Of a DNA stretch of 64,000 nucleotides, positions 21,788 through 33,220 are shown piece after piece. Every line of letters begins with the position of its first letter. Position 1 is the first letter of the stretch. The notes beneath the pieces were generated by a model. That model saw only the letters and a program-made list of their open reading frames with translations. It was not told where the DNA came from and did no database searches. Both the position numbers and the translations under genes were made by a program. This DNA is from Triglochin maritima (lineage: Eukaryota > Streptophyta > Magnoliopsida > Alismatales > Juncaginaceae), in NCBI GenBank assembly GCA_963682175.1, contig OY821791.1, positions 25,285,826 through 25,349,825 on the forward strand. The letters run 5' to 3'.

Positions 21788-24386
21788 TGATTGAAATCAT
21801 ATCATTCATATATTTGTGTCGTATATCCTTTATTGTAAGCCTAAGCAATGCTATGTAACGAGTTTTAGGTTTAAGTTTAAGAAATAAACAAATTTGAGAA
21901 GAAGAGACTCAAAAATGACTTAAAAGCAAGGAAAATGACTGAATTGCAGGACTTATAGACTAAGATGCAAGATAGAAGGACCCGGATGTAAACCAAAAGG
22001 ATTAATGAGCAAATCAAGAATCTCTTCACCCTCATGAGGAGTATTTTGGAAGTTATATTTGGGCCCAAACATCTTCAACCAAATCGGGTTCATTAAACAT
22101 CAAGAAATCAAGTTAGAAACGAGCCACCGAAATCCAGACGCTATCCAACCATTCCAGACCGCCAATTGGAGGTCCAAATTGGTCCAAACAATTCATGGTT
22201 TAGTCGGGTCATGCATTATGTTGTTTTATGTCCATTTATAGTATGTATTTAGTTCCATACCGGGGGATTGTCCCTGATTGCCATTTTCTATGACAATAAA
22301 TAGAACTCTTCCTGCTACTTTGTATTCACTCATTGCTTGGTGGCATTACCTCTACTTAGTGTAAACTTTGGAGCAAAACTCAAGTGGAGAAGAATGCTAC
22401 TTGTAATGTCAGTCATGTCAATAAAATAATTTTCTTAGTTTTATATTGTCTTCAAATTCTTGCATGCTTAGTTTAATTTCGTTTTGTCTTCTTTTCTTAA
22501 TAAGTAGTGAGTAGTTCCATCCCCCTTTAGTGGTGGAGATGATGTACATATATGTTTTAAAGTTTGGATGTTTGATGAATTTTTAATTGTGTGGACTTGC
22601 AAGCTTCTATGTTCATCGGTAGTATTTTTATCATCTACATGTTGGGGGGTTTTTGATGGCTTTTGCAAGATTTTAATACATGCCATGCTTAGTTTCCTCA
22701 TGTTATTGACTGAAACTTCCTGTTGAATATGCTACATGTTAGTTAAGTGTTTGTATATGTGATTACTAGGCTAGGTGTGTGGACTAGATACATATATAGA
22801 GTTGGCCCGTATGATGGACAAAAATGAGAACATTGAGTCGTGTTGCTAGGTTGAATAATACATCTATGTTCAGATTTTGAGAGTTTATCCGCTAAAACCC
22901 ATCAGGAGACAACACTCCTCTTTGACGACAAGGAGGTTTAATGGCTTGTTGTACGTGCTAAGTGCAATCGTGATTCCTACAAAGTGGAGTTCGGATTTTC
23001 CTATTCTACGTATTCTTTTTCCTTTCTTTCATTTTTTCAATTCATTGTTTTGCTCGGGACTAGTAAAAGCTAGTAGTGGGGATATTTGATTTAAATCATA
23101 TCATGCATATATTTGTGTATTATATCCTTTATTTTATAGCCTAAGCAATGCTATGTAACGAGTTTTATGTTTAAGTTTCAGAATAAATAGGTTTGGGAAG
23201 TAGAGACTCAAAACGGAATTAAAAGCACGGAAAATGACTGAATTGCATGACCTATGGACTGAGATGCAAGAGAGAAGGACCCGGATGTAAACCTAAAGGA
23301 TTAATAAACAAATCAAGAATTTTCACGCCATCATGAGGAGTATTTTGGCAATTAGATCTGGGCGCAAACATCAAAAACCAAATGAGGTTCATCAAACATC
23401 AAAAAATCAAACCAGAAATGAGCCACCAAAATCCAGACGCTATACAACCATTCCAGACCGCCAATTGGCTGTCCAAATTGGTCCAAACATATCATGGTTT
23501 ACTCGGGTCGTGCATTATGCTATTTTATGTCCATTTATAGTATGTGTTTAGTCCCATACCGGGAGATTGTTCCCGATTGCCTTTTTCTATGACTATAAAC
23601 AGAATTCTTCCTTATCTTTTGTATTCACCCCATTGCTTGGTGGCATTCCCTCTACTTAGAGTAAGCCTTGGAGCAAAACTCAATTGGAGTTACTTGTAAT
23701 GTGAGTCATGTCAAAAAAATAATTTTCTTAGTTAGTTTTATATTGTCTCTTTCAATTATTGCATGCTTAGTTTAATTTCGTTTTGTCTTCTTTTCTTAAT
23801 GGGTAGTGAGTAGTTTCATCCCCCTTTGTGTGTGGAGATGATGTACATATATGTTGTAAAGTTTGGATGTTTGATGAATTTTTGATTGTGTACACTTGCA
23901 TGTTTCTATGTTCATCGGGGGTATTTTAATCATCTAAATGTTGGGGGATTTTTATGGGTTTTGCAAGATTTAAACGCAACCCATGCTTAGTTTCCTCAAG
24001 TTTATTGACTGAAACTTCCTATTGAATATGCTACATGTTAGTTAAGTATTTGTATTTGTGGTTGCAAGGCTAGTGTGTGGACTAGATACATATATAGAGT
24101 CGGCTCGTATGATCGACAAAAATGAGTCCATCGAGTCGTGTTGCTAGGTTGAATAATGCATCTTTGTTAATATTTTGTGAGTTTATCCGCTGAAACCCTC
24201 AGAAGACAACACTCCTCCTCCTTGGCGACAATGAGGTTTAATGGTCCATTGCACGTGCTAAGTGCAACCGTGATTCCTACGAAAGTGAGTTAGGATTTAC
24301 CTGTTCTACGTATGTTCTATCCTTTCTTTCATTTTTCTCTTTCTTTGTTTTGCTTGGGAGTAGCAAAAGTTAGGTGTGGGGTTATT
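21788..24386 (+). repeat. Two tandem units of a hybrid LTR/3'-UTR repeat
   Basis: Unit 1 (21788-23086, 1299 bp) and unit 2 (23087-24386, 1300 bp) each consist of about 979 bp of LTR start joined to about 320 bp of 3'-UTR tail ending in a PPT-like tract. The joint is at the same point in both (about 22766 and 24066), so it formed once and was then copied. A full LTR follows. Confidence 0.88.
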
Positions 24387-25904
24387 TTATTGACATCACA
24401 TCATGCATATATTTGTGTCTTATATCCTTTGGTTAGCCTAAGCAATGCTATGTAACTAGTTTTATGCTTAAGTTTTAGGAATAAACATGTTTGGGAAGAA
24501 GAGACTCAAAAAGACCGAAAAGCAAGGAAAAGGACTGAATAACATGACTTATGGAATGAGATGCAAGAGAGAAAGACCCAGATGTAAACCAAAAGGATCA
24601 ATGAGCAAATCAAGAAGCTCCACATCATCATGAGGAGTATTTTGACAATTAGATCCGGGCCCAAACATCAACAACCAAATAAGGTTCATCAAACATCAAG
24701 AAATCAAGCTAGAAACGAGCCACCAAAATCAAGACATCATCCAACCATTCTAGACCAACAATTGGCAGTCCAAATTGGTCCAAACATTTCATGGTTTAGT
24801 CGGGTCGTGGATTATGTTATTTTATGTCCATTTATAGTGTGTTTAGTTCCACACTAGGGGATTGTCCCTGATTGCCTTTTCTATGACAATAAATAGAACT
24901 CTTCCTTCTCTTTTGTATTCACCCCATTGCTTGGTGGCATTCCCTCTACTTAGAGTAAACTTTAGAGCAAAACTCAAGTGGAGAAGAATGCTACTTGTAA
25001 TGTGAGTCATGTCAATAAAATAATTTTCTTAGTTAGATTTGTATTGTCTCTTTCAATTCTTGCATGCTTAGTTTAATTTCGTTTTGTCTTCTTTTCTTAA
25101 TGAGTAGTGAGTAGTTTCATCCCCTTTGGGGGTGGAGATGATGTACATATATGTTGTAAAGTTTGGATGTTTGATGAATTTTTTATTGTGTCGACTTGCA
25201 TGTTTCTATGTTCATCGGGGGTATTTTAATCATCTACATGTTGGGGGATTTTTGATTGGTTTTGCCAGATTTAGACACATCTCATGCATAGTTTCCTCAT
25301 GTTTATTGACTAAAATTTCTTGTTGAATATGCTACATGTTAGTTAAGTGTTTGTATTTTTGGTTGCTTGTTTGATTGATTGAAGAAACTTTTTTGATAGG
25401 TTTTTCCATAAGATTTAGACACCTCCATGCTTAGCTTTGTTCTTCACATGAGTTTTTGGTTTTTGATGAGTCTTGCCATATCTTTAGACACTTCTCATGC
25501 TGAACCTAATATTATGATAATCAAGTAGTAATTGCCAATACATTGTGTGAATGGATTGATAGATTTTGCCACATCTTTAGACACTTGCTATGCATGAAAA
25601 CACACACACAACACTCACACACATACCTGTCTACATGCATCATTCATCACTTATTTCACTTCATATGTGTGCACACTCCACCGCTTAGGGGTTTCTATTC
25701 CTGATTTCCAATCTTTTGTTGCTTTCTTTCACATTTCTTATTTACTAGTTTAGTTTAGTTAGGTTAGCATAATCAAATCTCTTTCTCCTTTTTTGCCCTT
25801 TGATTTTGGACAAACCAGAGGCTACTCACCTCCCCGTGGATCGACCCGTACTTGCCATCGCTTCATCGCGGCCGTGCACTTGCAGTTATTAAAATGTTTA
25901 AACA
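24387..25904 (+). mobile_element. Full 3' LTR of V after the tandem array
   Basis: 1518 bp, ending TGTTTAAACA. The first two bases are altered (TT for TG). It has TATA in the CAATAAATAG region near 24890 and a decayed palindrome near 24755. It abuts the Gag remnant of U directly. Confidence 0.82.
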
Positions 25905-27055
25905 TCTCCCCATGAATCCATCCCTCTCGGGTTGTACGCGGATGCGTAAATGTCACATTGAGCATTTTGGGAAAATGTGTGCTCTTACTCAGGCTCTGGA
26001 GGAACATAAGGACATTCTTCGAAAACATGACCACTCAACCCGCTATAGACAAATGGTACAACTACTGGAGCTACCAGTGCACTCATGTCATCTACCACAT
26101 GCATGAAAGAGTCCAAAGGTTCTTGTAATGTCTCAATTAGTTGACCAACATATGATTCGACATAACTAGATGGTGGTCTAGCTGTCGGTGCCTCTCTCAT
26201 ATTACCCAAATATGAAGATTTCTCAGCCACATAATTAAGATTGTCCCAACCATTCAGGGTGTTTGTCTGAGCCACCCCAAGTTGCATGGATCCGGAATAC
26301 CAAGGAGAATTGTCCTGGTCCCAGTAATGATATGGATGGTCACCCATCTAACCATTCATCTCGCCACAGAACCCTTGAGTCGACCACTCTCACCACCACG
26401 AGATCAAGCTCGCAAAAGGTGCTCGACTCGACCCTAAAACGCTAACAGAGAGTGTAAAGGGGAGGAGACTAGAACGTAGAAGTAGGTGAGAAGAATATGA
26501 CTTAGAGGAGAATGGAAGAATCATTAAATCTAGCATGGGTAGTGGGAGAAGGTAGAAGCTTATCTAGCAAACACGACTCAAACAAGCTTAGATTGGCTAT
26601 GGGTCCTTACAGCTAGACGACACCTAACTGTGAGGTCACACGGCATCAACACGCCTCACCTCCCTACGACAAAGACCACAAAGCCCAGCAAGTGAGCCAA
26701 GATCTGGATATCTCGTCTCTCCTACTATTGGAAAAGTGGGCAACACCGATCATGCTATGACGGTCATGACTGGATTACTCTCCTAATGTGCCCGAGTCCT
26801 AGTGGCCAATGTCCACATGATTTTAGATTAACATTTTTCTTGAGTGTCATTTGTGGGGCTAAGGGAGGGGTGATGAAATCCTCCACCTTATCTTGAAGAC
26901 TATAGGCGGTTCCCCTTATGATGTTTTGAATCCTGAATCTATCAAGCAACTCACTAATCAATCACTCGCCTCACTCTTGTTCTGATGCACCTTACTAACT
27001 AATGCATGCTTTAACCATACATGAATGAGAGAACGGGTGCACGTACTTCACCCCA
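25905..27055 (-). pseudogene. Capsid-less Gag remnant and leader of U
   Basis: Relative of Q. The frame 25985-26347 encodes MGDHPYHYWDQDNS, then MREAPTARPPSSY, then a damaged zinc knuckle (YSGLSGHVFEEC in which the first Cys pair is lost). The predicted start (26350 region) is followed at once by a TAG. 26400-27055 is leader sequence; it ends in mid-leader at the truncated LTR of Z. Confidence 0.7.
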
Positions 27056-28425
27056 ACAATGCTTATATTTGTATCTTATATCCATTATCTTTCACCTAAA
27101 CAATGCTAGGTGACGAGTTTTATGTTTAAATTTCAGAAATAAATAGCTTTGAAGAGAACAGTCATAAAAGGACCTAAAAGCATGAAAAAGGACTGAGTTG
27201 AGAGACTCAAGGACTAAGATGTAAGATCGAAGGACCTGAACGTAAGATCGAAGGACCAATGAGCAAACAAGAATACTTCACACCATCATGGGGAGTATTT
27301 TTGCAATTCTATTCGGGTCGGAGCTCCAACAAGCAAAGTAGATGCATCAAAGACAAACAAAGTCTTCCAGAAAAACCCACAAGAAAATCCAGAGCGATCA
27401 GAACACTGTAGACTGCTAGTTCGCGGGCACTTTTGGTCCTGGTCCATTAAGATTTATGTGGAGTGTGTATTAGTGTATATTTAGTCTATTTTTGTTATTT
27501 GTTTAGTCCCATACCGAGGGATTGTCCTGGATTACCTTTTTCTATGACTATAAATAGAACTCTTCACCTTCTATTGTAATTACCCATTGCTTGGTGGCAT
27601 TCTCTCTACTTGGAGTAAGCCTTGGAGCAAAATCTCAAGGTGGAGAAGAATGCTACCTTCAATGTGAGTCATCTAATAAAATAATTTTTCCATTGTTTTG
27701 TTCTTATATTGTTTCTTTATGCATGCTTAGCTTAGTTTTATTTCTTTGATTGTAGGCTAAAGTTGTTAGAATGTTTCTTTTCTTCTTTAATTTAATTGTT
27801 AGAGTAATGTATAGTGAGTAGATCCATCCCCCTTTGGAGGTGGAGATGATGTTCATACATGTATTAAAGAATGGATATGAATGCTTTATATTTCGATGTG
27901 TTGATAAATGTGAATGTATGCTTGCTTGTTAGAGTAGAATACTACACTTGATGGGTTTTGCCACATCTTAGACACCTCCCATGCTTGTTTAGGTTCTGAA
28001 ATAACCAGTTTGTGTATATGAATGTTAATCAACTAGGTTAGTGAATGGATTGATAGGTTTTGCCATAACCTTTAGACACTTCCTATGCATGAAAACACTA
28101 CCTACATTTGTGCCTATAGAATGCATTCTTCACCATCTTTTCACATGTGTGCACACACTCCACCCCTAGGGTCGTTCTCTTCTTGATTCCAGCTTAGTTT
28201 CACATTCTTTTAGTTTTGATTCGAAGTAATCGTTAGTTTCTTTACTTTGCATTTTTCTTCTTAGTAGTTTAGTGTACTATAGATTAGCATAGACAAACTC
28301 TTCTCCCTTTTTGTTGCCACTTGATATCTGAAAAACCAGAGGCTACTCACCTCCCTGAGGATTGACCCGTACTTGCCACCGCTTCAACGCGGTCGTGCAC
28401 TTGCGGTATTTAAAACGATTAAACA
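27056..28425 (+). mobile_element. LTR of Z, missing its first bases
   Basis: B-type Athila LTR starting ATGCTTATATTTG, that is, without the first ~16 bp. TATA lies near 27550. It ends CGATTAAACA, followed by a PBS. The upstream neighbour is unrelated leader sequence of U, so the left edge is a deletion junction. Confidence 0.85.
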
Positions 28426-28431
28426 AGTTTT

Positions 28432-28449
28432 TGGCACCGTTGCAGGGGA
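28432..28449 (+). promoter_or_regulatory. tRNA-Asp primer-binding site of Z
   Basis: TGGCACCGTTGCAGGGGA; one mismatch in the usual GCCGGGGA core. A copia LTR is inserted five bases further on. Confidence 0.8.
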
Positions 28450-28454
28450 GGTGC

Positions 28455-29545
28455 TGTAGGATTTCGTGTCCCGAATTATAAACACAAAACAATGTATGTA
28501 TATATTTTTAAAATTTTAATACAACATACAAGATCGATTTTCATATTTTCAACAATTTCTATGTACATTGCGTTGTGTTTATTCTAATAACATGCAACCC
28601 TACATTTATTAAAATAAATCACAAAGGTAGAATCATACCTAAAGGTTCTCTAAAACCTTTTTGAAGATCCGGAGTCGCGTTGCCCGTTGAATCGTCCACG
28701 GATTTGCCTCCGAGTGTTCACCAAACTCTGAACAAGATTAGAGAGAAAGGAGCTAGCCAATCAATCTCTAACACGGTTTAGAATCTAGCTAATAACCTCT
28801 CTTTAAGCTCCTGAGATTCTTATCTCTAAAATTACTAAGAGATTTTCGTGGTGATTCGGGAGAGATTAATGAGAGAAAGAATTTTGCATTAGTATTAAAC
28901 AAGTAGGAGTAGGGGTCCTCTTATAGTCTCCCAAAACATCCTTATCAAGAGCTACTTTTTAGCCATGATCTCTTGCTTATTCTCTCCTAAAATTAATCTC
29001 TAATTTCCACATAAGCACCAACAAAAAACGTTCTAATTAAATCTGGAATTAATCCACCCATGATTTAATTAATCCCCTTAATAATTCAGGCAAAATCATT
29101 CTTGTTCGGTGGACCGAGTATAACTCGGTCAACCGAACCGTTCGATTATAACACGTGTTCGGTGCACCGTGAGCTAGACGGTCGACCGAATCCGTATGAG
29201 AAAAATTCCCTGGAAGAATTCGGACGAACCACGTCTTTTACTCGGTCTACCGTTCACCCACCAGAATCGCTCGTGGGACATAGTCATTGGATGACCGTGT
29301 CACCTTCGGTCTACCGAAAATACTACTTCTCGGTTGACCGTGCACACTCGGTTAACCGAACCAGATTGTCCAGGCACTCCAGACAATTTCGGTCAACCAA
29401 TTGCGCTTACCCGTTCCCTATTCGGTTAACCAATCCGAAGATACCCCGGTCGACCGAACCATGAACGGTTCACCATGTTTGACCTCGATTTTGCCTTTAT
29501 CAAATTTTGAATTTATTTCCAACAAAATTTGATCTTTTGGGGTTT
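28455..29545 (-). mobile_element. Truncated copia LTR in Z
   Basis: The 3' half of the copia LTR (equivalent to about 13520-14611), inserted after GGTGC, the same point and relative orientation as in X. It retains the CGGTNNACCG array (29100-29470). It is cut at 29545 and joined to a W-type LTR with a shared GGNTTT at the junction. Confidence 0.85.
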
Positions 29546-30150
29546 CACTTTTATGTTTGATGTGTTAATGATCTTGAGTGATGCTTAACACATGCTTAAA
29601 TTAGTAGGCATATTTTATGGGGAATGATAAGGTGAGGATAAGGTGAGGATTAGGATGAAGTTGATGAAGGAAACATGACATGTGGTAGCATGTGCTCTTG
29701 TTGGCATCACCTTAATTAATGTCTCGTATGTTTTAATGATTGTGTAAATCTTACTTGATGTGGAGACATAGTGGGATTTGGTTTTTATGAATGAGTTCAT
29801 TTAGCTTTATTCCAATTATTGTCTTGTATGTTTTAATGATAATTTTATCTTATTTCATGTGGAGGCAAAGTTGAATTTGGTTTTATGGTTTTCATGTACT
29901 ACATGTTGTGACGAGCACAAATGAACACAAACATACACATATTTTTCGTATTCGCATTCTTTCTCTACCCCTATGGGGTTTAGTTTTATTGTTTGTTCAT
30001 TCGTAGTTTAGTTTAGTATAATCACATATTTTCTCCCATCTTTTTCCCATTGCTTTCGAAAGAAGTAGAGTCAACACACCTCCCTTTGGATCGACCCGTA
30101 TTTGTCACGTCTTCAACGATGGCATGCACTTGCGGTATTTATGTAACTAA
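29546..30150 (+). mobile_element. 5'-truncated W-type LTR
   Basis: Inverted relative of 16171-17000. It begins in mid-LTR at CACTTTTATG and ends near the U5 TATTTATGTAACTAA block. The right edge is approximate. Confidence 0.78.
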
Positions 30151-30557
30151 TGACTTGTTCGACTATTGGATTGACTCGTTAGACCGTTAAATGACTAGAA
30201 CTACTAAGTTGCCCCTGGAAGTTTCCGGTCCACCGAGACCCCTGAGTCGGTCGACCATTGGACTTGTATGATTTTGACCAGACTCCGAATTTTGACCACG
30301 TATTGGTCGATCGGTTTTAGACTTTTGTTTGACCGTTGGAACTTAAATTATGTGCATAGAGTTTGACCATTGCAGACTTTCGGTAAACCAGACCCCATGG
30401 GAACGGTCGACCGGATTGCTTATTTTGGTCGACCGTTTATGCGCAGAACTGAATTTCTGGTCCTAGCGAAGTGTCCTCTCTGTTCACGGAAACCAGTGTC
30501 CTCGCCTAGTGCGTGAGCCCAGAGGTGACAGTGGGTGCGTTGATCATGCATGCCCAG
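30151..30557. other. Spacer left of Y, inverted copy of 15767-16170
   Basis: About 94% identical by eye to the left spacer. It ends in CCCAG (30553-30557), the target duplication of Y. The original sequence continues at 58795 on the far side of Y. Confidence 0.8.
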
Positions 30558-30720
30558 TGATTGACATCATTTTATGCTTACATTTGTATCTTATATTCAT
30601 TATATTTCACCTAAACAATGCTACGTGACGAATTTTATATTTGAATTTCAGAAATAAATAGGTTTGAAGAGAAGAGGCATAAAAGGACCTGAAAGCATGA
30701 AAAATGACTGAGTTGAGAGA
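30558..30720 (+). mobile_element. First segment of the Y 5' LTR
   Basis: Starts TGATTGACATC and is cut by P after GTTGAGAGA. It continues at 42365 with GAGACT, giving a 4-bp GAGA duplication. Confidence 0.88.
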
Positions 30721-32102
30721 TGATTGACATCATTTCATTCTTATATTTGTATCTTATATCCATTATCTTACACCTAAGCAATGCTACATGACGAGTTTTA
30801 TGTTTAGTTTTCCGGAATAAAGAGGTTTGAAGAGAAGAGCCATGAAAGGGCCCCAAAGCAGGAAAAAAGACTTAATTGTGAGACATGGGCACTAAGATGC
30901 AAGGGAGAAGGACCTGATCGTAAGACCGAAAGACCTAAGAGCAAAACAGGAAACTCCACACCATCATGGGGAGTATTTTGGCAATTCTATTCGGGTCGGA
31001 GCTCCAACAAACCAAGTAGATGCATCCAAGACCAAGAAATACTTCAAGCCAAGCCCAACACAAAAAGCAGACGGATCTGGGGCTTATATACCGCCAATTG
31101 GCGGTCTGGCTCCTCGCGGATCCGCTAATTTTTCTCCTGGAGTTGTATTAATGTTTGTTTAGGCTATTTTTGGTATTGGTTTAGTCCCACATCGGGAGAT
31201 TGTCCCGGATTAGCTTTTTCCATGCTTATAAATAGAACTCTTCACCTTCCATTGTATCCATCTCTCTCTTTGGTGGCCATCTTCCCTACTAAGAGTGAAG
31301 CCTTGAACCAAAACTCTGGTGGAGGAATGGCTGCTTGTAATTTGAGTGAGTTAATAATGGATGTTTTCATTATCTTGTTAATTCTTGCTTAGTTAATTTC
31401 ATTTAATGTGTTTGCTTTGGTGCTTGTTTTGTTTTATGCTTCTTTAATATTTCTTGCTTGATTAGTGTAGTTTTATTTCAGTATAATGCTTCATTTTGTT
31501 AGAGTAGTTAGTTTAAATATGTGTGAGTAGTTCCATCCCCTTTTGGGGGTGGAGTAGATGTGTGTACATGTTATGTAGATGGTATGAATGCTTGATATAA
31601 ATGTTTGTGAGAAATATTAGTATGCTTACTTGAATTAATAAGGACTTTACTTGATGGTTTCTTCCATAGTTAGGTACACTCCATGCTTGTTATGTTCTTA
31701 ATAACAACATTGCATTGCTCATATTAATCACATTAGTTTTAGTGTTGTAAATGATTGGTTTTGCCATTAGGTACCTCTTATGCATGAACAAACACTAACT
31801 AACTTGAGCTTATTGTATGCATTCAACACCACACTTATTTCATGTGCACACACACACTCCACCCCTTAGAGGGGTTTCATTCCTGTGTTTTTATCTTCTT
31901 CATTAGTTGTTTAGTGATTTCATTTCAGCTTGCTTGTTTACTAGTTTAGATTAGTGTAGTGTAGTGTAATACATCTTTCTTCCCTTTCTTTCCACTTGCC
32001 TTCGCACAAACCAAGCGTCGACACACCTCCCAGTGGACGACCCGTATTTGCCACCGCTTCAACGCGACCGTGCACTTGCGGTTAATATAAAATGATCAAT
32101 CA
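30721..32102 (+). mobile_element. 5' LTR of P
   Basis: 1382 bp, pairs with the 3' LTR 40972-42364 (roughly 95% identical by eye). The U3 palindrome is at 31091-31107, GTCCCACATCG at 31184-31194 and TATAAAT at 31227-31233, with 32 bp between them. It ends GATCAATCA. Confidence 0.92.
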
Positions 32103-32108
32103 AGTTTT

Positions 32109-32126
32109 TGGCGCCGTTTCCGGGGA
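32109..32126 (+). promoter_or_regulatory. tRNA-Asp primer-binding site of P
   Basis: TGGCGCCGTTTCCGGGGA, one mismatch to the tRNA-Asp complementary PBS. Confidence 0.88.
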
Positions 32127-33220
32127 GGTTGTGTGTCCAGACCTTGGTTTGGATGATTTGAGTGGTTTTTAATTTTTTGTTTCCAGTTTTTCTTAGTTTT
32201 AGGGAACCAACGGATCAAGGGGAGGCTACTGGACAAGTTTGAGGAACAGAAGCTCCAAACTGACCGCCAATTGGCGGTCTGGAACCCTTAACTGGCGGCC
32301 TGGTGAGCTGGTTTGCCTCTCAATTTTGTTCTGGTAGTTATTTCTGTAATTTTCATTATTTGGGAGCCCCATTTTGCATGCTGTGACTTCTAGTTCGCTC
32401 CCAGATCATTAATCATTCCCCCATTAATCAACTTGGCCTTAAAATCGAAAGCAAAAGACTAGACATTCTTATTTGTTTAGGTCACGCATCATGTATTGAC
32501 TTAGGCACGTAGTTGTCTTTTCTTTTAGCTTATTTTCAGTTGTTGAGTGCTGGCATGAGGTACGCAACTTCCTACACTCATTCATTCATCTCGTATGCCC
32601 ATGCATTAGTTAGTAGGAATTGCATTAGGACAAGAGTGAGCGAGCGTTTGATTGGAGTGATTGATTGCTAGATTAGGATCAAAATGCTATTAAGGAGGGG
32701 TTGTCCCATAAAAGATAAGGTGGGGGATTGCGGGCGCACTTGGGGATTGCGGGCTGTCCTAGGATTTCATCACCCTTTCCTTGGCCCCAAAAATCACTCT
32801 TAATCAAGCCTTACTAAAAGCAAGTAGACATTGGCCCTAGGATTGCAGGCGCACTAGGAGAGTAATCTAATTGAGACTGTCATGGCCTGATCGGCGTTGC
32901 CTACTTTGTCGATAGTAGGAGGTACTGGATCTCCAGATCTAGTATCACTTGCTGGGCATTGTGGTCTTCGTTGTAGGGAGGTGAGACGTGTCGAGGCTAG
33001 TGACCTCGAAGTTAGGCGTCGTCTAGCCTAAGGACCCATTGTCTTACATTGTTTGAGTTGTGCTTGCTAGTTAGGCTTCTACCTAATTCCACTACCCACG
33101 CTAGCTCTAGGGATTCTTCCCTCCTCACCTGAGTCCTCTCCTCATCTATTCTCTACGTATAGTCTCCTCCTCTAGTACACCTTCTGTTGTGTGTTATTTT
33201 AGAGTCGAGTCGAGCATTTT
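32127..33220 (+). other. Non-coding leader of P
   Basis: No supported gene. Palindromic arms lie at 32262-32302. The rest matches the leaders of T, Q, X and Y. Confidence 0.75.
32262..32302. promoter_or_regulatory. Paired palindromic arms in the P leader
   Basis: GACCGCCAATTGGCGGTC at 32262-32279 is a perfect palindrome. A weaker second arm is at 32281-32302. The distance from the PBS end is 135 nt. Confidence 0.75.

Noticed and set aside
21788..25904. Three tandem full LTRs
   Set aside because: Only the last is complete; the first two are truncated LTRs fused to 3'-UTR sequence.
29102..29464. 120-codon frame over the copia LTR
   Set aside because: It follows the palindrome array; the apparent Arg/Ser/Thr-rich protein is low-complexity translation of repeated CGGT/ACCG words.
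32109..32126. Possible tRNA-Asp gene
   Set aside because: Only 18 nt complementary to the tRNA 3' end are present, in the correct place for a primer-binding site.
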